IMG/VR virus record: IMGVR_UViG_3300030333_002778
Location: 1 to 64,000 of that record
Origin: a virus
Strand: one strand, 5' to 3'
DNA: 64,000 bases
Part shown: piece by piece, positions 17,752 to 23,916 of the stretch
Layout: each line of letters opens with the position of its first letter
Position numbering within the stretch: position 1 is the first letter of the stretch
Position numbers and translations under genes: made by a program
Notes under the pieces: generated by a model
What the model saw: the letters and a program-made list of their open reading frames with translations, nothing else
What the model was told of the DNA's origin: nothing
Databases searched by the model: none

Positions 17752-18774
17752 TTAAAATATTAAATAGTTAAACCCAAACCTTACATCGAAAATTTCTTTA
17801 CCCCAGTAACGCATATGTGTTCCTTCTACAAACATTCCTAAATGTCTATTAAGTCTAGCACCTAATACTATACCTGCATCCCATTCTAATAGATCTAAAC
17901 CATCTTCATATTCATAAGAATATTTATCTAATCCATAATGAAAAGGTAATACATTACCCCATGCATGTAACCAAAAATTCTCTGTCCATTTATAATAAGC
18001 TACTCCAAATACAGTGCTTATTTCTTTCTGCAAACCAAGTCTAGAAAGCTCTTGTTCATTAAATGATGCTACAGCATCTCCAAAATAATGCTTAAAAAAC
18101 TCATCATCACTTGTTGCAACTAATTCTTCTCCTTGAAACCAATGCCATTCTCCTTGTACATATTGTGTAGAATATCCAAAATCTTCAGCTAGATCTTGGA
18201 ATGTTGATTCACCTGGTACCCAAAAATCTTCTATAGGATTTATTCCGTATGCAGGATGCACTCTCATTACTGCACCTGCACTTATATCTATATTACCTTT
18301 ATTCCATCTATATCTTGTATCAAAAGAAGTATATTTTAAATCTACTCTTTGGTTATCTTTGTACTGGAATTTTGTGACGCATTTAGTTCCCAAGTATCTA
18401 ATCCAGTAATCCTGATCAGTAAACTTTTCACCACGATTACGTATAAAAGAATAATTAAACAAATACTCCCAACCATTAGCATTACCAATAGTAACGTCAT
18501 CTGAAACATTTCTTTCATCACCATAATACCATGTTTTAACTTTGTATTCATAATCAAATCTTGCTATTTTACGAAGGCCTACCGTTATATTAAAATCATA
18601 AGGATTGACCTCCGTTACATCCTCATAACCTTTATTTACCGCAATATAATCCTCTCTTTCTGTCATTGATGTTCCCATTGACATCGATGAATAAAAGGTT
18701 GAGTATTTAAAAAAATTATTCTGTCCTGTTGCAAAACTAAAACAAAATATTAATATGTATAAAATTCTTTTCAT
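17752..18774 (-). CDS. Phage-encoded outer-membrane beta-barrel protein
   Basis: A 340-aa protein with a signal peptide (MKRILYILIFCFSFATGQ). Alternating aromatic/hydrophobic beta strands run through the rest (VDLKYTSFDTRYRWNKGNID, WDAGIVLGARLNRHLGMFVE), and it ends in an aromatic strand DVRFGFNYLIF with C-terminal Phe. This is the usual signature of a BAM-assembled outer-membrane barrel. It begins one base before the stop of the small basic gene upstream (TAATG coupling). Such a protein could mask receptors or change the host surface. The family is not recognised, but the outer-membrane location is well supported. Confidence 0.7.
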   Translation of the reverse strand: MKRILYILIFCFSFATGQNNFFKYSTFYSSMSMGTSMTEREDYIAVNKGYEDVTEVNPYDFNITVGLRKIARFDYEYKVKTWYYGDERNVSDDVTIGNANGWEYLFNYSFIRNRGEKFTDQDYWIRYLGTKCVTKFQYKDNQRVDLKYTSFDTRYRWNKGNIDISAGAVMRVHPAYGINPIEDFWVPGESTFQDLAEDFGYSTQYVQGEWHWFQGEELVATSDDEFFKHYFGDAVASFNEQELSRLGLQKEISTVFGVAYYKWTENFWLHAWGNVLPFHYGLDKYSYEYEDGLDLLEWDAGIVLGARLNRHLGMFVEGTHMRYWGKEIFDVRFGFNYLIF

Positions 18775-18908
18775 TATCTTCCTTGTCTATTATATTTTTT
18801 AAAATAATTTTTACTACTTTTTGAAGAGGACATTTTGCTTTTAGCATGTATCCCCTTTCTTTTTTTACTAGCGTTTCCGCTAAATACAAACGCTGCTCTT
18901 TTTGTCAT
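18774..18908 (-). CDS. Very small, highly basic protein
   Basis: A 44-aa product, MTKRAAFVFSGNASKKRKG... ending SKNYFKKYNRQGR, with about one third Lys/Arg and a Ser-rich middle. The stop TAA overlaps the ATG of the outer-membrane protein gene by one base, and the start lies inside the end of the gene upstream, as expected for a tightly packed operon. I recall short basic proteins with a similar SKNY..KY.GQGR ending in other Bacteroidota phages, but I cannot verify this here. Nucleic-acid binding or a virion-internal role is possible. Confidence 0.65.
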   Translation of the reverse strand: MTKRAAFVFSGNASKKRKGIHAKSKMSSSKSSKNYFKKYNRQGR

Positions 18909-19137
18909 TTCTAAATTTCATTAATTCCGCACACCTTTCATATTCTTCTTCTTCCTCGTAATATTGTATTAAAACATCTACATCACATTCTTCATCTTCT
19001 AACATATTAAAAGGTAGCATTACTTCATCCTTATTATCTAATATTTCATCAAATGTACATTTACCAGTAATAATAAGATAAGCATTATCAAATGCTTCAC
19101 TTAATATTTCAGTATCATACTTTTCTTGCCTATGCAT
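18880..19137 (-). CDS. Small acidic protein, paralogue of 41,026-41,373
   Basis: An 85-aa acidic protein. Its C-terminal half, DVDVLIQYYEEEEEYERCAEL, closely resembles the end of the protein at 41,026-41,373 (VFDVLLDYFESTEEYEICADI). The shared pattern is D-V-L-[IL]-x-Y-[YF]-E-x-x-E-E-Y-E-x-C-A-[ED]-[LI], predicted to be two short helices. I recall similar short acidic proteins repeated in crAss-like genomes, with unknown function. It overlaps the genes on either side (8 nt with DUF5675, 29 nt with the basic protein), so it is part of one operon. Confidence 0.7.
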   Translation of the reverse strand: MHRQEKYDTEILSEAFDNAYLIITGKCTFDEILDNKDEVMLPFNMLEDEECDVDVLIQYYEEEEEYERCAELMKFRNDKKSSVCI

Positions 19138-19609
19138 AATCTACATATTTAATTGTAACCTCTTCTCCAGCTTCTAATGCAGCTGCAATAGGAGGATATA
19201 TCCTAGCATATGCTTGAGAAGACTTTCCTATAAATCCATCTTTCTTTATTTGATTATTAGTTTGAGTATCTCCTACTAATAAACAACCAGCAGTATGCTC
19301 GTCAGTATTTCCACAATGTATGAGAATATACTTAAAATTAGGAACATTAATAACATGCAAGGTACCCTTATGTATATCGGCAAACCGTTTAGTATAGTTA
19401 TCATGGATCCTACCGATCTTTCTAAGTATAACTTTATACTCTCCGGCAGGGATTCTAGTCTCCGCCATAACTTTTTCATTGTAACTATCTCTATATTCAT
19501 CTTCTAATGTGTATGCTAAAAACTTAGCGTTATCTGGATCTGTAACGTCAAACAACACTCCCGATGTTGAGTCCTCTCCACTACTTATTCTTATTACTTT
19601 TAATTTCAT
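19130..19609 (-). CDS. DUF5675 family protein
   Basis: A 159-aa protein with the DUF5675 layout: YTLEDEYRDSYNEK, then ETRIPAGEYKVILR, then HKGTLHVINVPNFKYILIH followed by GNTDEHTAGCLLVGDT. The conserved His and the Cys in TAGCLLVG suggest a catalytic pair like that of YkuD-type L,D-transpeptidases, so a peptidoglycan-related enzyme is possible, but that is inference. Members are common in phages of Bacteroidota. No signal peptide is seen. It overlaps the next upstream gene (19,581-19,829) by 29 nt. Confidence 0.8.
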   Translation of the reverse strand: MKLKVIRISSGEDSTSGVLFDVTDPDNAKFLAYTLEDEYRDSYNEKVMAETRIPAGEYKVILRKIGRIHDNYTKRFADIHKGTLHVINVPNFKYILIHCGNTDEHTAGCLLVGDTQTNNQIKKDGFIGKSSQAYARIYPPIAAALEAGEEVTIKYVDYA

Positions 19610-19829
19610 TTCTTTTTTTAATACTTCTAATTAATTTTTCCAAATACCCGTCAAAACTTTTCATATCCATACATTCTAAAGTCATCATCACTTCTCCTCG
19701 AAAACATAATGCACTTCCAAATAGATCTAAAGTTTCCTCTCCGCCAATTTTGCGTATCAATACCTTTTTACTATCCTTTGCAGGTTTAAAATGATATTTA
19801 TCTTTCAATATTTTTCTTGTTATTGCCAT
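19581..19829 (-). CDS. Hypothetical small protein
   Basis: An 82-aa, basic, probably mixed alpha/beta protein: MAITRKILKDKYHFKPAK, then LFGSALCFRGEVMMTLECM, and a Lys/Arg-rich C-terminus. It has no membrane segment or metal-binding pattern. It is supported as a real gene by dense packing: one base separates it from the zinc-ribbon gene upstream, and it overlaps the DUF5675 gene downstream. I do not recognise the family. Confidence 0.55.
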   Translation of the reverse strand: MAITRKILKDKYHFKPAKDSKKVLIRKIGGEETLDLFGSALCFRGEVMMTLECMDMKSFDGYLEKLIRSIKKRNEIKSNKNK

Positions 19830-19830
19830 A

Positions 19831-20148
19831 CTATTTTATTTTATATTCAGGCCATCTATCATCTGGACATGTAGATGTACCCCACTTTGCTTTAACATCA
19901 ATAAAGCAACCACACTTAGAACATTTTTCATCCTTTCTCCATGGACAAGTATTACAGATAGCAATTCGCTTTTCAAATACTTCTTTGCCCGCATCATGCA
20001 TTCCAGATTTAACATATTTTGCTAAACTTTTTGTAAAATTCCAAGCCTGTTTTGTTATACTTGGCATAACTAATGGTTTTTGATTACCATATTCCTGAAC
20101 ACTTGGTCCAGTAGCTTTTTCCTTTTTTTTATTACATCCGCATCCCAT
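19831..20148 (-). CDS. Zinc-ribbon-like Cys-rich protein
   Basis: With the start at 20,148 the product is 105 aa and begins MGCGCNKKKEKATG. This start is preferred because it avoids overlap with the gene upstream, and the CGC element looks like a genuine N-terminus. An upstream ATG at 20,193 would add 15 residues. The C-terminal half carries ERIAICNTCPW-x(7)-CSKCGCF-x(10)-STCPDDRW, a four- to six-Cys zinc-binding ribbon that I associate with small proteins in many phages of Bacteroidota. Function is unknown. Binding nucleic acid or protein through the zinc site is likely. Confidence 0.7.
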   Translation of the reverse strand: MGCGCNKKKEKATGPSVQEYGNQKPLVMPSITKQAWNFTKSLAKYVKSGMHDAGKEVFEKRIAICNTCPWRKDEKCSKCGCFIDVKAKWGTSTCPDDRWPEYKIK

Positions 20149-20152
20149 AATA

Positions 20153-20695
20153 TTAACGTTCATATAAACCAATATCTCCGCCCCCACGGACACGAGAATC
20201 AGTTTTGATTTCTTTTTTAATTCTATTCTCTAATTTATCTAAACTATCTACTATATTCCCTACTTTCTCTAGATTAATAGCTACATCCTTTGCATTATAC
20301 AAAGGTTTACCATTATCATCTGTTTTCAAAAAGTCTATAGTTTCAAAATAGTTTGCCAATTTATCTGAAGCTCCTCTAGCTGCTTTCATTAATCTCATTG
20401 TATGAGTTTCTTGAAATTCAACATATCTAGTTTTTGCTTCCTCTATATCCTTATCTTCTTTCCACTTTTCATCTTTCATAAAATCTTTTAAGATGATCTC
20501 CTTTCTTTTATTAGAAGGATATGCCATATAAGGACTATTAAAATCACACATAAAAAATATATATGATATTTCTCTAGTAGCTTTATCTTTACTTTTTGAC
20601 TTATCTCTTTTCCATATTTTATTAAAAATAGGAATAGCCAATGATTCAGCATTTAAAACTATATGTCCTCCTTTTATATCAAATAATGATGCCAT
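20153..20695 (-). CDS. Conserved hypothetical protein, crAss-like
   Basis: A 180-aa protein, mixed N-terminal half then helical. ISYIFFMCDFNSPYMAYPSNKRKEII around residues 43-68 is a distinctive segment that I recall from an uncharacterised crAss-like phage protein encoded near the IHF-like gene. The C-terminal half (DVAINLEKVGNIVDSLDKLENRI) is predicted coiled coil. The last residues, RVRGGGDIGLYER, are glycine-rich. No catalytic motif is seen. It sits one base from the gene upstream. A structural or accessory role is possible, but function is unknown. Confidence 0.65.
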   Translation of the reverse strand: MASLFDIKGGHIVLNAESLAIPIFNKIWKRDKSKSKDKATREISYIFFMCDFNSPYMAYPSNKRKEIILKDFMKDEKWKEDKDIEEAKTRYVEFQETHTMRLMKAARGASDKLANYFETIDFLKTDDNGKPLYNAKDVAINLEKVGNIVDSLDKLENRIKKEIKTDSRVRGGGDIGLYER

Positions 20696-20696
20696 A

Positions 20697-21047
20697 CTAT
20701 TTTGGTCTTACAGGTTTTATATTCCTGTTATTTCTTATTCTTTTAATTAAATTTTTATTTTCCATGATCTTAGATTGAGAAGTTTTATTTCCTGTAAAAT
20801 TAGCAAACTTATTATTTTCCATTTTTGTAATATACTTTTCAATTTCTCCATCTGTTAAAGGTCTAGGTATATTATTTTCTTTAGTAAAGTATATAGGTGT
20901 ATTTTTTAATCTAGGATCAGTAGTATAAGGTTTCTTAGCAGTTAGAAATTCATATACTAATTTAGAATTATTTCTTGTAGTAGATTGTTCATCTGCTATG
21001 TCTCTTTTTAAACTTTTTAATATGTAAGATGGTATACCTTTTTTCAT
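20697..21047 (-). CDS. Hypothetical basic protein
   Basis: A 116-aa basic protein: MKKGIPSYILKSLKRDIADEQ at the start, then the segment TTDPRLKNTPIYFTKEN, and an Arg/Asn/Lys-rich tail KRIRNNRNIKPVRPK. It is predicted helical with disordered ends. The start overlaps the stop of the gene upstream by one base, showing coupled translation. No family is recognised. The basic tail would fit binding to nucleic acid or to an acidic virion protein. Confidence 0.55.
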   Translation of the reverse strand: MKKGIPSYILKSLKRDIADEQSTTRNNSKLVYEFLTAKKPYTTDPRLKNTPIYFTKENNIPRPLTDGEIEKYITKMENNKFANFTGNKTSQSKIMENKNLIKRIRNNRNIKPVRPK

Positions 21048-21235
21048 TACCTTAATCTTAATGCTTTTAAACTTTCTATTCTAGAATTTAAATTATATAA
21101 TCTTTTTTTATATTTTTCTACCTTTTCTGGATTCTTTTCTGCATTTGCTAAACTTTTAAGTCTAGTCACCTTTATTACTTTTTTTTCAAGCTGCTGTTGT
21201 TTATTCTTTTTAAATCTTTGATTAAACGTTTCCAT
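21047..21235 (-). CDS. Small basic coiled-coil protein
   Basis: A 62-aa Lys/Arg-rich protein made almost wholly of helix (FNQRFKKNKQQQLEKKVIKV, then KYKKRLYNLNSRIESLKAL). It overlaps the IHF-like gene by 14 nt upstream and the next gene by one base downstream. Its place next to an IHF-like gene makes a DNA-binding or bridging role plausible, but nothing in the sequence proves it. Confidence 0.55.
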   Translation of the reverse strand: METFNQRFKKNKQQQLEKKVIKVTRLKSLANAEKNPEKVEKYKKRLYNLNSRIESLKALRLR

Positions 21236-21419
21236 TTATACTATATAATCTTTTAGGTTTAACTTTAAATACACCAAAATGATGTAATCTTATTTTAACT
21301 AAATCTTCGCTTTGCATTTGTGTATGTACAAATTTAAATTGAGATTTTACAATATCTTCTACAACAAATTCTGGTAGATCATATTTAGTAGCTAATTCTT
21401 TTATTACTCCTTGATCCAT
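21222..21419 (-). CDS. IHF/HU-like DNA-binding protein
   Basis: A 65-aa protein with the pattern of the helical body of HU/IHF proteins: KELATKYDLPEFVVEDIVKSQF followed by LVKIRLHHFGVFKVKPKRL. The last segment corresponds to the conserved GFGxF region, here HFGVF. It is shorter than bacterial HU (about 90 aa), as the DNA-clasping arms are reduced. IHF-subunit-like genes are a known feature of crAss-like phages. It probably bends or compacts phage DNA, or helps regulate transcription. Confidence 0.65.
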   Translation of the reverse strand: MDQGVIKELATKYDLPEFVVEDIVKSQFKFVHTQMQSEDLVKIRLHHFGVFKVKPKRLYSINGNV

Positions 21420-21420
21420 A

Positions 21421-21735
21421 TTATTTACATCTCTTGTAAGCTATCAATGTTCCAGCAGTTAATCTTATTTGAGTAAAATTACCATAAAATATTCTTCCTA
21501 ATAATTTAGATTCTATACTATGATCTGCTGAAAACCCTTCCCAGTCTACAACTGTAGCCCCACTTGCATGAGCATAATCTAATGTAGCAGTTACCAATGC
21601 AGATGGATTCGATATAGCTACCCAATCACCTTCGAATAGATCTGTACCAGTAATCATAGTAGCACCACAACCACAACGATTGTCACCAGTCATACCTACT
21701 TTTCTTTCTATATTTTTTAATTCTGTTTGCGCCAT
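21421..21735 (-). CDS. Putative small virion-type beta protein
   Basis: A 104-aa protein: MAQTELKNIERKVGMTG, then a Cys pair RCGCG, then a beta-rich body (FEGDWVAISNPSALVTATLDY, SKLLGRIFYGNFTQIRLTAG). The ending IRLTAGTLIAYKRCK resembles short phage head- or tail-associated beta proteins. No enzyme motif is present. It is followed upstream by a tRNA gene and precedes the IHF-like gene. A structural role is a guess from composition. Confidence 0.5.
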   Translation of the reverse strand: MAQTELKNIERKVGMTGDNRCGCGATMITGTDLFEGDWVAISNPSALVTATLDYAHASGATVVDWEGFSADHSIESKLLGRIFYGNFTQIRLTAGTLIAYKRCK

Positions 21736-21761
21736 TTAATTTAATTTATTTAATTAATTAG

Positions 21762-21833
21762 TTGCGGGAGATGGACTCGAACCAACCTAGACGGGCTAAT
21801 GAAACCCGTGAGTAACCCCTACTCTATCCCGCT
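21762..21833 (-). tRNA. tRNA, anticodon CAT (Met or Ile2)
   Basis: The minus strand folds as a cloverleaf. The acceptor is GCGGGA/TCCCGC (the 1-72 pair is A-A). The D-arm is GAGT/ACTC with a loop containing GGGG. The anticodon stem is CGGG/CCCG plus an inner U-G pair, with loop TTCATTA. The T-arm has loop TTCGAGT and one mismatch in its stem. The anticodon is CAT. Unusual points are the unpaired 1-72, as in initiator tRNAs, U at position 37, and no encoded CCA. Its 5' end overlaps the stop of the 158-aa gene upstream by 10 nt. Confidence 0.7.
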
Positions 21834-22300
21834 ATCTTTTTTTTCCTTTGATTATGATAATATTCAGTAGCAGGTGCTTCTTTCTTATCAAAGCAACTAT
21901 GTACATGCATATAATCAAAATCATAAGACCATGGATTTTTAAAATGTGATCCTACTATTCCTTTTTTAGAAGTCATTAAATATCCTAGGTTTTGACCTGA
22001 TTTATCTAATAATCTCCACATATATCTAGATGTTCCATCATTAGCTGGACCATGAAATGTAATTACTATTCCATGGGTATCACAATATTTCTTAGCCTCA
22101 ACTCCATCAAAAAAAGAATCATTACCCTCTAAATGATCTTTAGTGCAATCACATGCAACTATATCATAAGTGGCATTATCTACTTTAGCTTTGTCTGAAT
22201 CACTTAATTTATCATACTTAGCTTTACTCTCTGCTATAAGAGCATCTACTTCTGCTCTTTTCTTGATTCTTCTACGTTCTTGTTGTTCTTTAAAATCCAT
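21824..22300 (-). CDS. Hypothetical 158-aa protein
   Basis: Charged N-terminal helix (MDFKEQQERRRIKKRAEVDALIA), then an alpha/beta part with Cys in IVACDCTKDH. A C-terminal segment follows with YMWRLLDKSGQNLGYLMTSK and DFDYMHVHSCFDKKE, holding several His and Cys that could bind metal. The family is not recognised. The TAG stop lies within the tRNA gene's 5' end. Its ATG overlaps the stop of the 25-aa gene upstream by one base (TAATG), indicating coupled translation. Confidence 0.6.
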   Translation of the reverse strand: MDFKEQQERRRIKKRAEVDALIAESKAKYDKLSDSDKAKVDNATYDIVACDCTKDHLEGNDSFFDGVEAKKYCDTHGIVITFHGPANDGTSRYMWRLLDKSGQNLGYLMTSKKGIVGSHFKNPWSYDFDYMHVHSCFDKKEAPATEYYHNQRKKKIAG

Positions 22301-22377
22301 TAGCTTCTTTTATATATCTTTAATATTCCTGCTGCAGTTATAAACGCTACTGCTACACAGATAGGACAAGGACACAT
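22300..22377 (-). CDS. Tiny Cys-rich membrane peptide (25 aa)
   Basis: The product is MCPCPICVAVAFITAAGILK plus a short basic tail. It has three Cys in a CPCPIC N-terminus followed by one short hydrophobic helix. The stop TAA overlaps the next ATG by one base, and its own ATG overlaps the upstream stop by one base. That makes two consecutive TAATG junctions, which strongly supports translation in spite of the small size. It could bind metal or iron-sulfur at the membrane. Function is unknown. Confidence 0.55.
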   Translation of the reverse strand: MCPCPICVAVAFITAAGILKIYKRS

Positions 22378-22556
22378 TATATCTCAAATCCAAAATTTAA
22401 TAACATAAATCTAAATCTTTTACATTCTTTTCTTTCTTTTTTACATGAAGTGCTAGCACATAAGTAAAATTCCAGAATAGTAAGTATTCCAAATCTAAGA
22501 CTTATATTAATCTTATTCTTTTTATTTCCTTTTTTCCAACTGTTTATAAAATTCAT
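22377..22556 (-). CDS. Small basic protein, first gene of the minus block
   Basis: A 59-aa product beginning MNFINSWKKGNKKNKINISL and ending MLLNFGFEI, with two Cys in TSCKKERKECKR. It is strongly basic with one hydrophobic stretch (FGILTILEFYLCAS). It is the first gene of the leftward operon, about 22 nt after a promoter-like TATATTTG. Its stop is fused to the next start by TAATG. No family is recognised. Confidence 0.5.
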   Translation of the reverse strand: MNFINSWKKGNKKNKINISLRFGILTILEFYLCASTSCKKERKECKRFRFMLLNFGFEI

Positions 22557-22584
22557 TTCGCTATAGTTTAATATTAATAGAAAA

Positions 22585-22592
22585 CAAATATA
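22585..22592 (-). promoter_or_regulatory. Putative -7 box of the leftward operon
   Basis: On the minus strand TATATTTG matches TAnnTTTG exactly. No TTTG is found 19-20 nt upstream, only a T-run, so the promoter is incomplete. The box lies 29 nt before the first leftward ATG in the AT-rich divergent control region. Confidence 0.35.
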
Positions 22593-22670
22593 AAATAATT
22601 TCTTATAAAAAAAATATTTTTTATAAAATTTTTTTCATGGTGTATATTTAAAGATGCAGACCATTATTGG

Positions 22671-22715
22671 AATCTCCCCCCGGGCCCAACACCTCAATCA
22701 ACCCCCCGTGGGTCG
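22671..22715. other. GC-rich island with repeated C-run/GGG units
   Basis: In very AT-rich surroundings this stretch holds two similar units: AATCTCCCCCCGGGCCC (22,671-22,687) and AATCAACCCCCCGTGGG (22,697-22,713). GGGCCC is palindromic, and each C-run could pair with a nearby GGG. It sits in the divergent region just before the first TTATGACC motif. It may be an origin-associated or regulatory element, or a structured 5' leader. It has no coding value of its own. Confidence 0.5.
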
Positions 22716-22718
22716 ATT

Positions 22719-22738
22719 TTATGACCTACTACCATTAC
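22719..22738 (+). repeat. TTATGACC motif, copy A
   Basis: TTATGACCTACTACCATTAC shares TTATGACCTA, ACC and TTAC with copies B and C. It begins about 60 nt before the ATG of the 104-aa gene. Its own ATGACC is in frame with that gene, so it could also be an alternative start. Confidence 0.4.
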
Positions 22739-22780
22739 ATATTATTGCGTATAGAGAATCTTACGCGCAACTTGTTGATT

Positions 22781-23095
22781 ATGTCGCAAAGCACAGAATC
22801 TAAACAAGCGCAATACATAACTATTGCTATCTCAGCTATCTTCGGTGGTGATGGAGTCAATACTCCTTCTCCTAAGATGTGCAATGATGGTGTTGAGAGA
22901 TTCATTATGAAGACTCCTGACATCTGTGTACTACCTGAAGATGGTGGCAGACCTCGTATTGAGGAAGGTACTACAGTGTTCCTTGATGTTACTGAAGAAA
23001 ATGCTCAGTGGGTCGAGGTTGTCTGTGACCTGCTTGAGAAAGCAAAAGCTGATGGTCAATCTACTATTGAGATAGATTGGAAGCCAAAGGTGTAG
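22781..23095 (+). CDS. Hypothetical early protein, 104 aa
   Basis: The product starts MSQSTESKQAQYITIAISAI and continues GGDGVNTPSPKMCNDGVERF. It is acidic towards the end, with DVTEENAQWVEVVCDLLEKAKADG forming a predicted helix. The frame is open upstream to 22,667 and holds another possible start at 22,721 (MTYYHYILL...), but the chosen start follows an AT-rich leader and avoids the structured GC-rich DNA. The codons look richer in G and C than in neighbouring genes, hinting at a separate origin. It is the first rightward gene, so expression right after infection is likely. No family is recognised. Confidence 0.55.
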   Translation: MSQSTESKQAQYITIAISAIFGGDGVNTPSPKMCNDGVERFIMKTPDICVLPEDGGRPRIEEGTTVFLDVTEENAQWVEVVCDLLEKAKADGQSTIEIDWKPKV

Positions 23096-23112
23096 TTAGT
23101 GTTGAAGCTGAA

Positions 23113-23210
23113 GCCTGAGTGTCATTCACGGATATTAGTGCCACTTAGGGGAAGTCTCGCATAGCTTTCTTACTCAATATGCGCCTTTCGGGGTTATCTC
23201 TTTTTTTTAT
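23113..23210 (+). terminator. Two hairpins and T-run after the first early gene
   Basis: CCTGAGTG (23,114) pairs with CACTTAGG (one G-U pair). CGCATA (23,159) pairs with TATGCG before 23,184. A run of eight T follows at 23,201. This looks like a terminator or processing structure and leads directly into TTATGACC motif copy B. Confidence 0.45.
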
Positions 23211-23240
23211 TTATGACCCATGACCTTTACGAAAGTGTGC
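23211..23240 (+). repeat. TTATGACC motif, copy B
   Basis: TTATGACC-CAT-GACCTTTACG-AAAGTGTGC matches copy C in about 25 of 30 positions. It follows a T-run and lies about 20 nt before a 56-aa gene. Its ATG opens a 13-codon frame (MTHDLYESVQSIT), so a leader peptide is possible. Confidence 0.55.
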
Positions 23241-23259
23241 AATCAATAACGTAATAAAA

Positions 23260-23430
23260 ATGAAAAAAACATATGATATTTACAATAACAAAAAGATTAA
23301 ACAGTTAGTAAAGCATTTCGTTGACATGCCTATGACTGAAGATAACTTTGAATTATTAAAGAAATTAGTATTAGATGACTTTGAAGAATATGTTGAGTGG
23401 TCTGATGGTAAACCATATACTAATTTTTAA
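23260..23430 (+). CDS. Small early protein, 56 aa
   Basis: The product starts MKKTYDIYNNKKIKQLVKHF and continues with the acidic, helical EDNFELLKKLVLDDFEEYVE, ending DGKPYTNF. The basic first half and acidic second half suggest a compact protein-binding helix pair. It starts after an A-rich leader (GTAATAAAA) and is followed at once by a strong stem-loop (23,444-23,530). No family is recognised. Expression early in infection is inferred from position in the divergent region. Confidence 0.6.
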   Translation: MKKTYDIYNNKKIKQLVKHFVDMPMTEDNFELLKKLVLDDFEEYVEWSDGKPYTNF

Positions 23431-23443
23431 TTAAACCGAGATT

Positions 23444-23530
23444 GAGCTAGTGAAAATGAAGCATATGAAAACCCTATAAAGATAAGATAGAAGGGCTTAT
23501 TTAGTATTCATATGTGGATCAACCTAGCTC
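23444..23530 (+). ncRNA. Nested rod-like stem-loop after the 56-aa gene
   Basis: Three nested perfect pairings give a rod: GAGCTAG (23,444-23,450) with CTAGCTC (23,524-23,530), CATATGAA (23,462-23,469) with TTCATATG (23,507-23,514), and CCCT (23,472) with AGGG (23,492). No T-run follows, so it is more like an RNA stability or regulatory element than a simple terminator. Function is unknown. Confidence 0.45.
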
Positions 23531-23556
23531 TTTCTCATGACTTTGTGTTGGTTGGT

Positions 23557-23622
23557 AAGATAATAAAGCTCTGAATAAGAAATGCTACTTAATTTATTTA
23601 TTCTTTATTATCTTTTCTTTTT
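23557..23622 (+). terminator. 12-bp stem-loop with T-rich tail
   Basis: AAGATAATAAAG (23,557-23,568) and CTTTATTATCTT (23,603-23,614) are perfect complements. They are followed by TTCTTTTTTT. This fits an intrinsic terminator with a 34-nt loop. TTATGACC motif copy C starts directly after it. Confidence 0.5.
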
Positions 23623-23652
23623 TTATGACCTAAGACCTTTACGGAAGTAAGC
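23623..23652 (+). repeat. TTATGACC motif, copy C
   Basis: TTATGACC-TAA-GACCTTTACG-GAAGTAAGC is nearly identical to copy B. No convincing gene follows for 260 nt, so the motif is not simply a ribosome-binding region. The 260 nt hold two hairpins: TGTAAGTA/TACTTACA at 23,765-23,788 and a 12-bp pair at 23,831-23,875. Confidence 0.55.
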
Positions 23653-23828
23653 GATAGTTGTTGTAATAATAAACATACTAAAATTATTTAACAGTTGTGA
23701 ACTCCTTGCTTGACTACTTAAAATCAATCAACACTAGAAGTAATGCTACAACAATGAAATTAACTGTAAGTATGTGTTATTACTTACAACATTATCGTAC
23801 ACACATGTATTTAACACTTTTATTAACA

Positions 23829-23875
23829 TTTGTATTATACTTATATTAATATATATATAGCGAAAGTATAATACA
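23829..23875 (+). promoter_or_regulatory. 12-bp inverted repeat overlapping promoter-like boxes
   Basis: TGTATTATACTT (23,831-23,842) is the perfect complement of AAGTATAATACA (23,864-23,875). TTTG at 23,829 is 19 nt before TATATATA at 23,852, a partial match to the Bacteroidota promoter. The pair could therefore be an operator or an mRNA leader hairpin for the SSB-like gene starting at 23,917. Confidence 0.4.
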
Positions 23876-23916
23876 CCAAAGCGAAGAGCACAATGTCATA
23901 ACTGTGCATATTTATT

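Noticed and set aside
23754-23849. A 31-aa frame starting MKLTVSMCYYLQ before the SSB-like gene
   Set aside because: It runs through two strong hairpins and promoter-like boxes, has no leader element, and its end falls in AT-repeats. A regulatory region explains it better.
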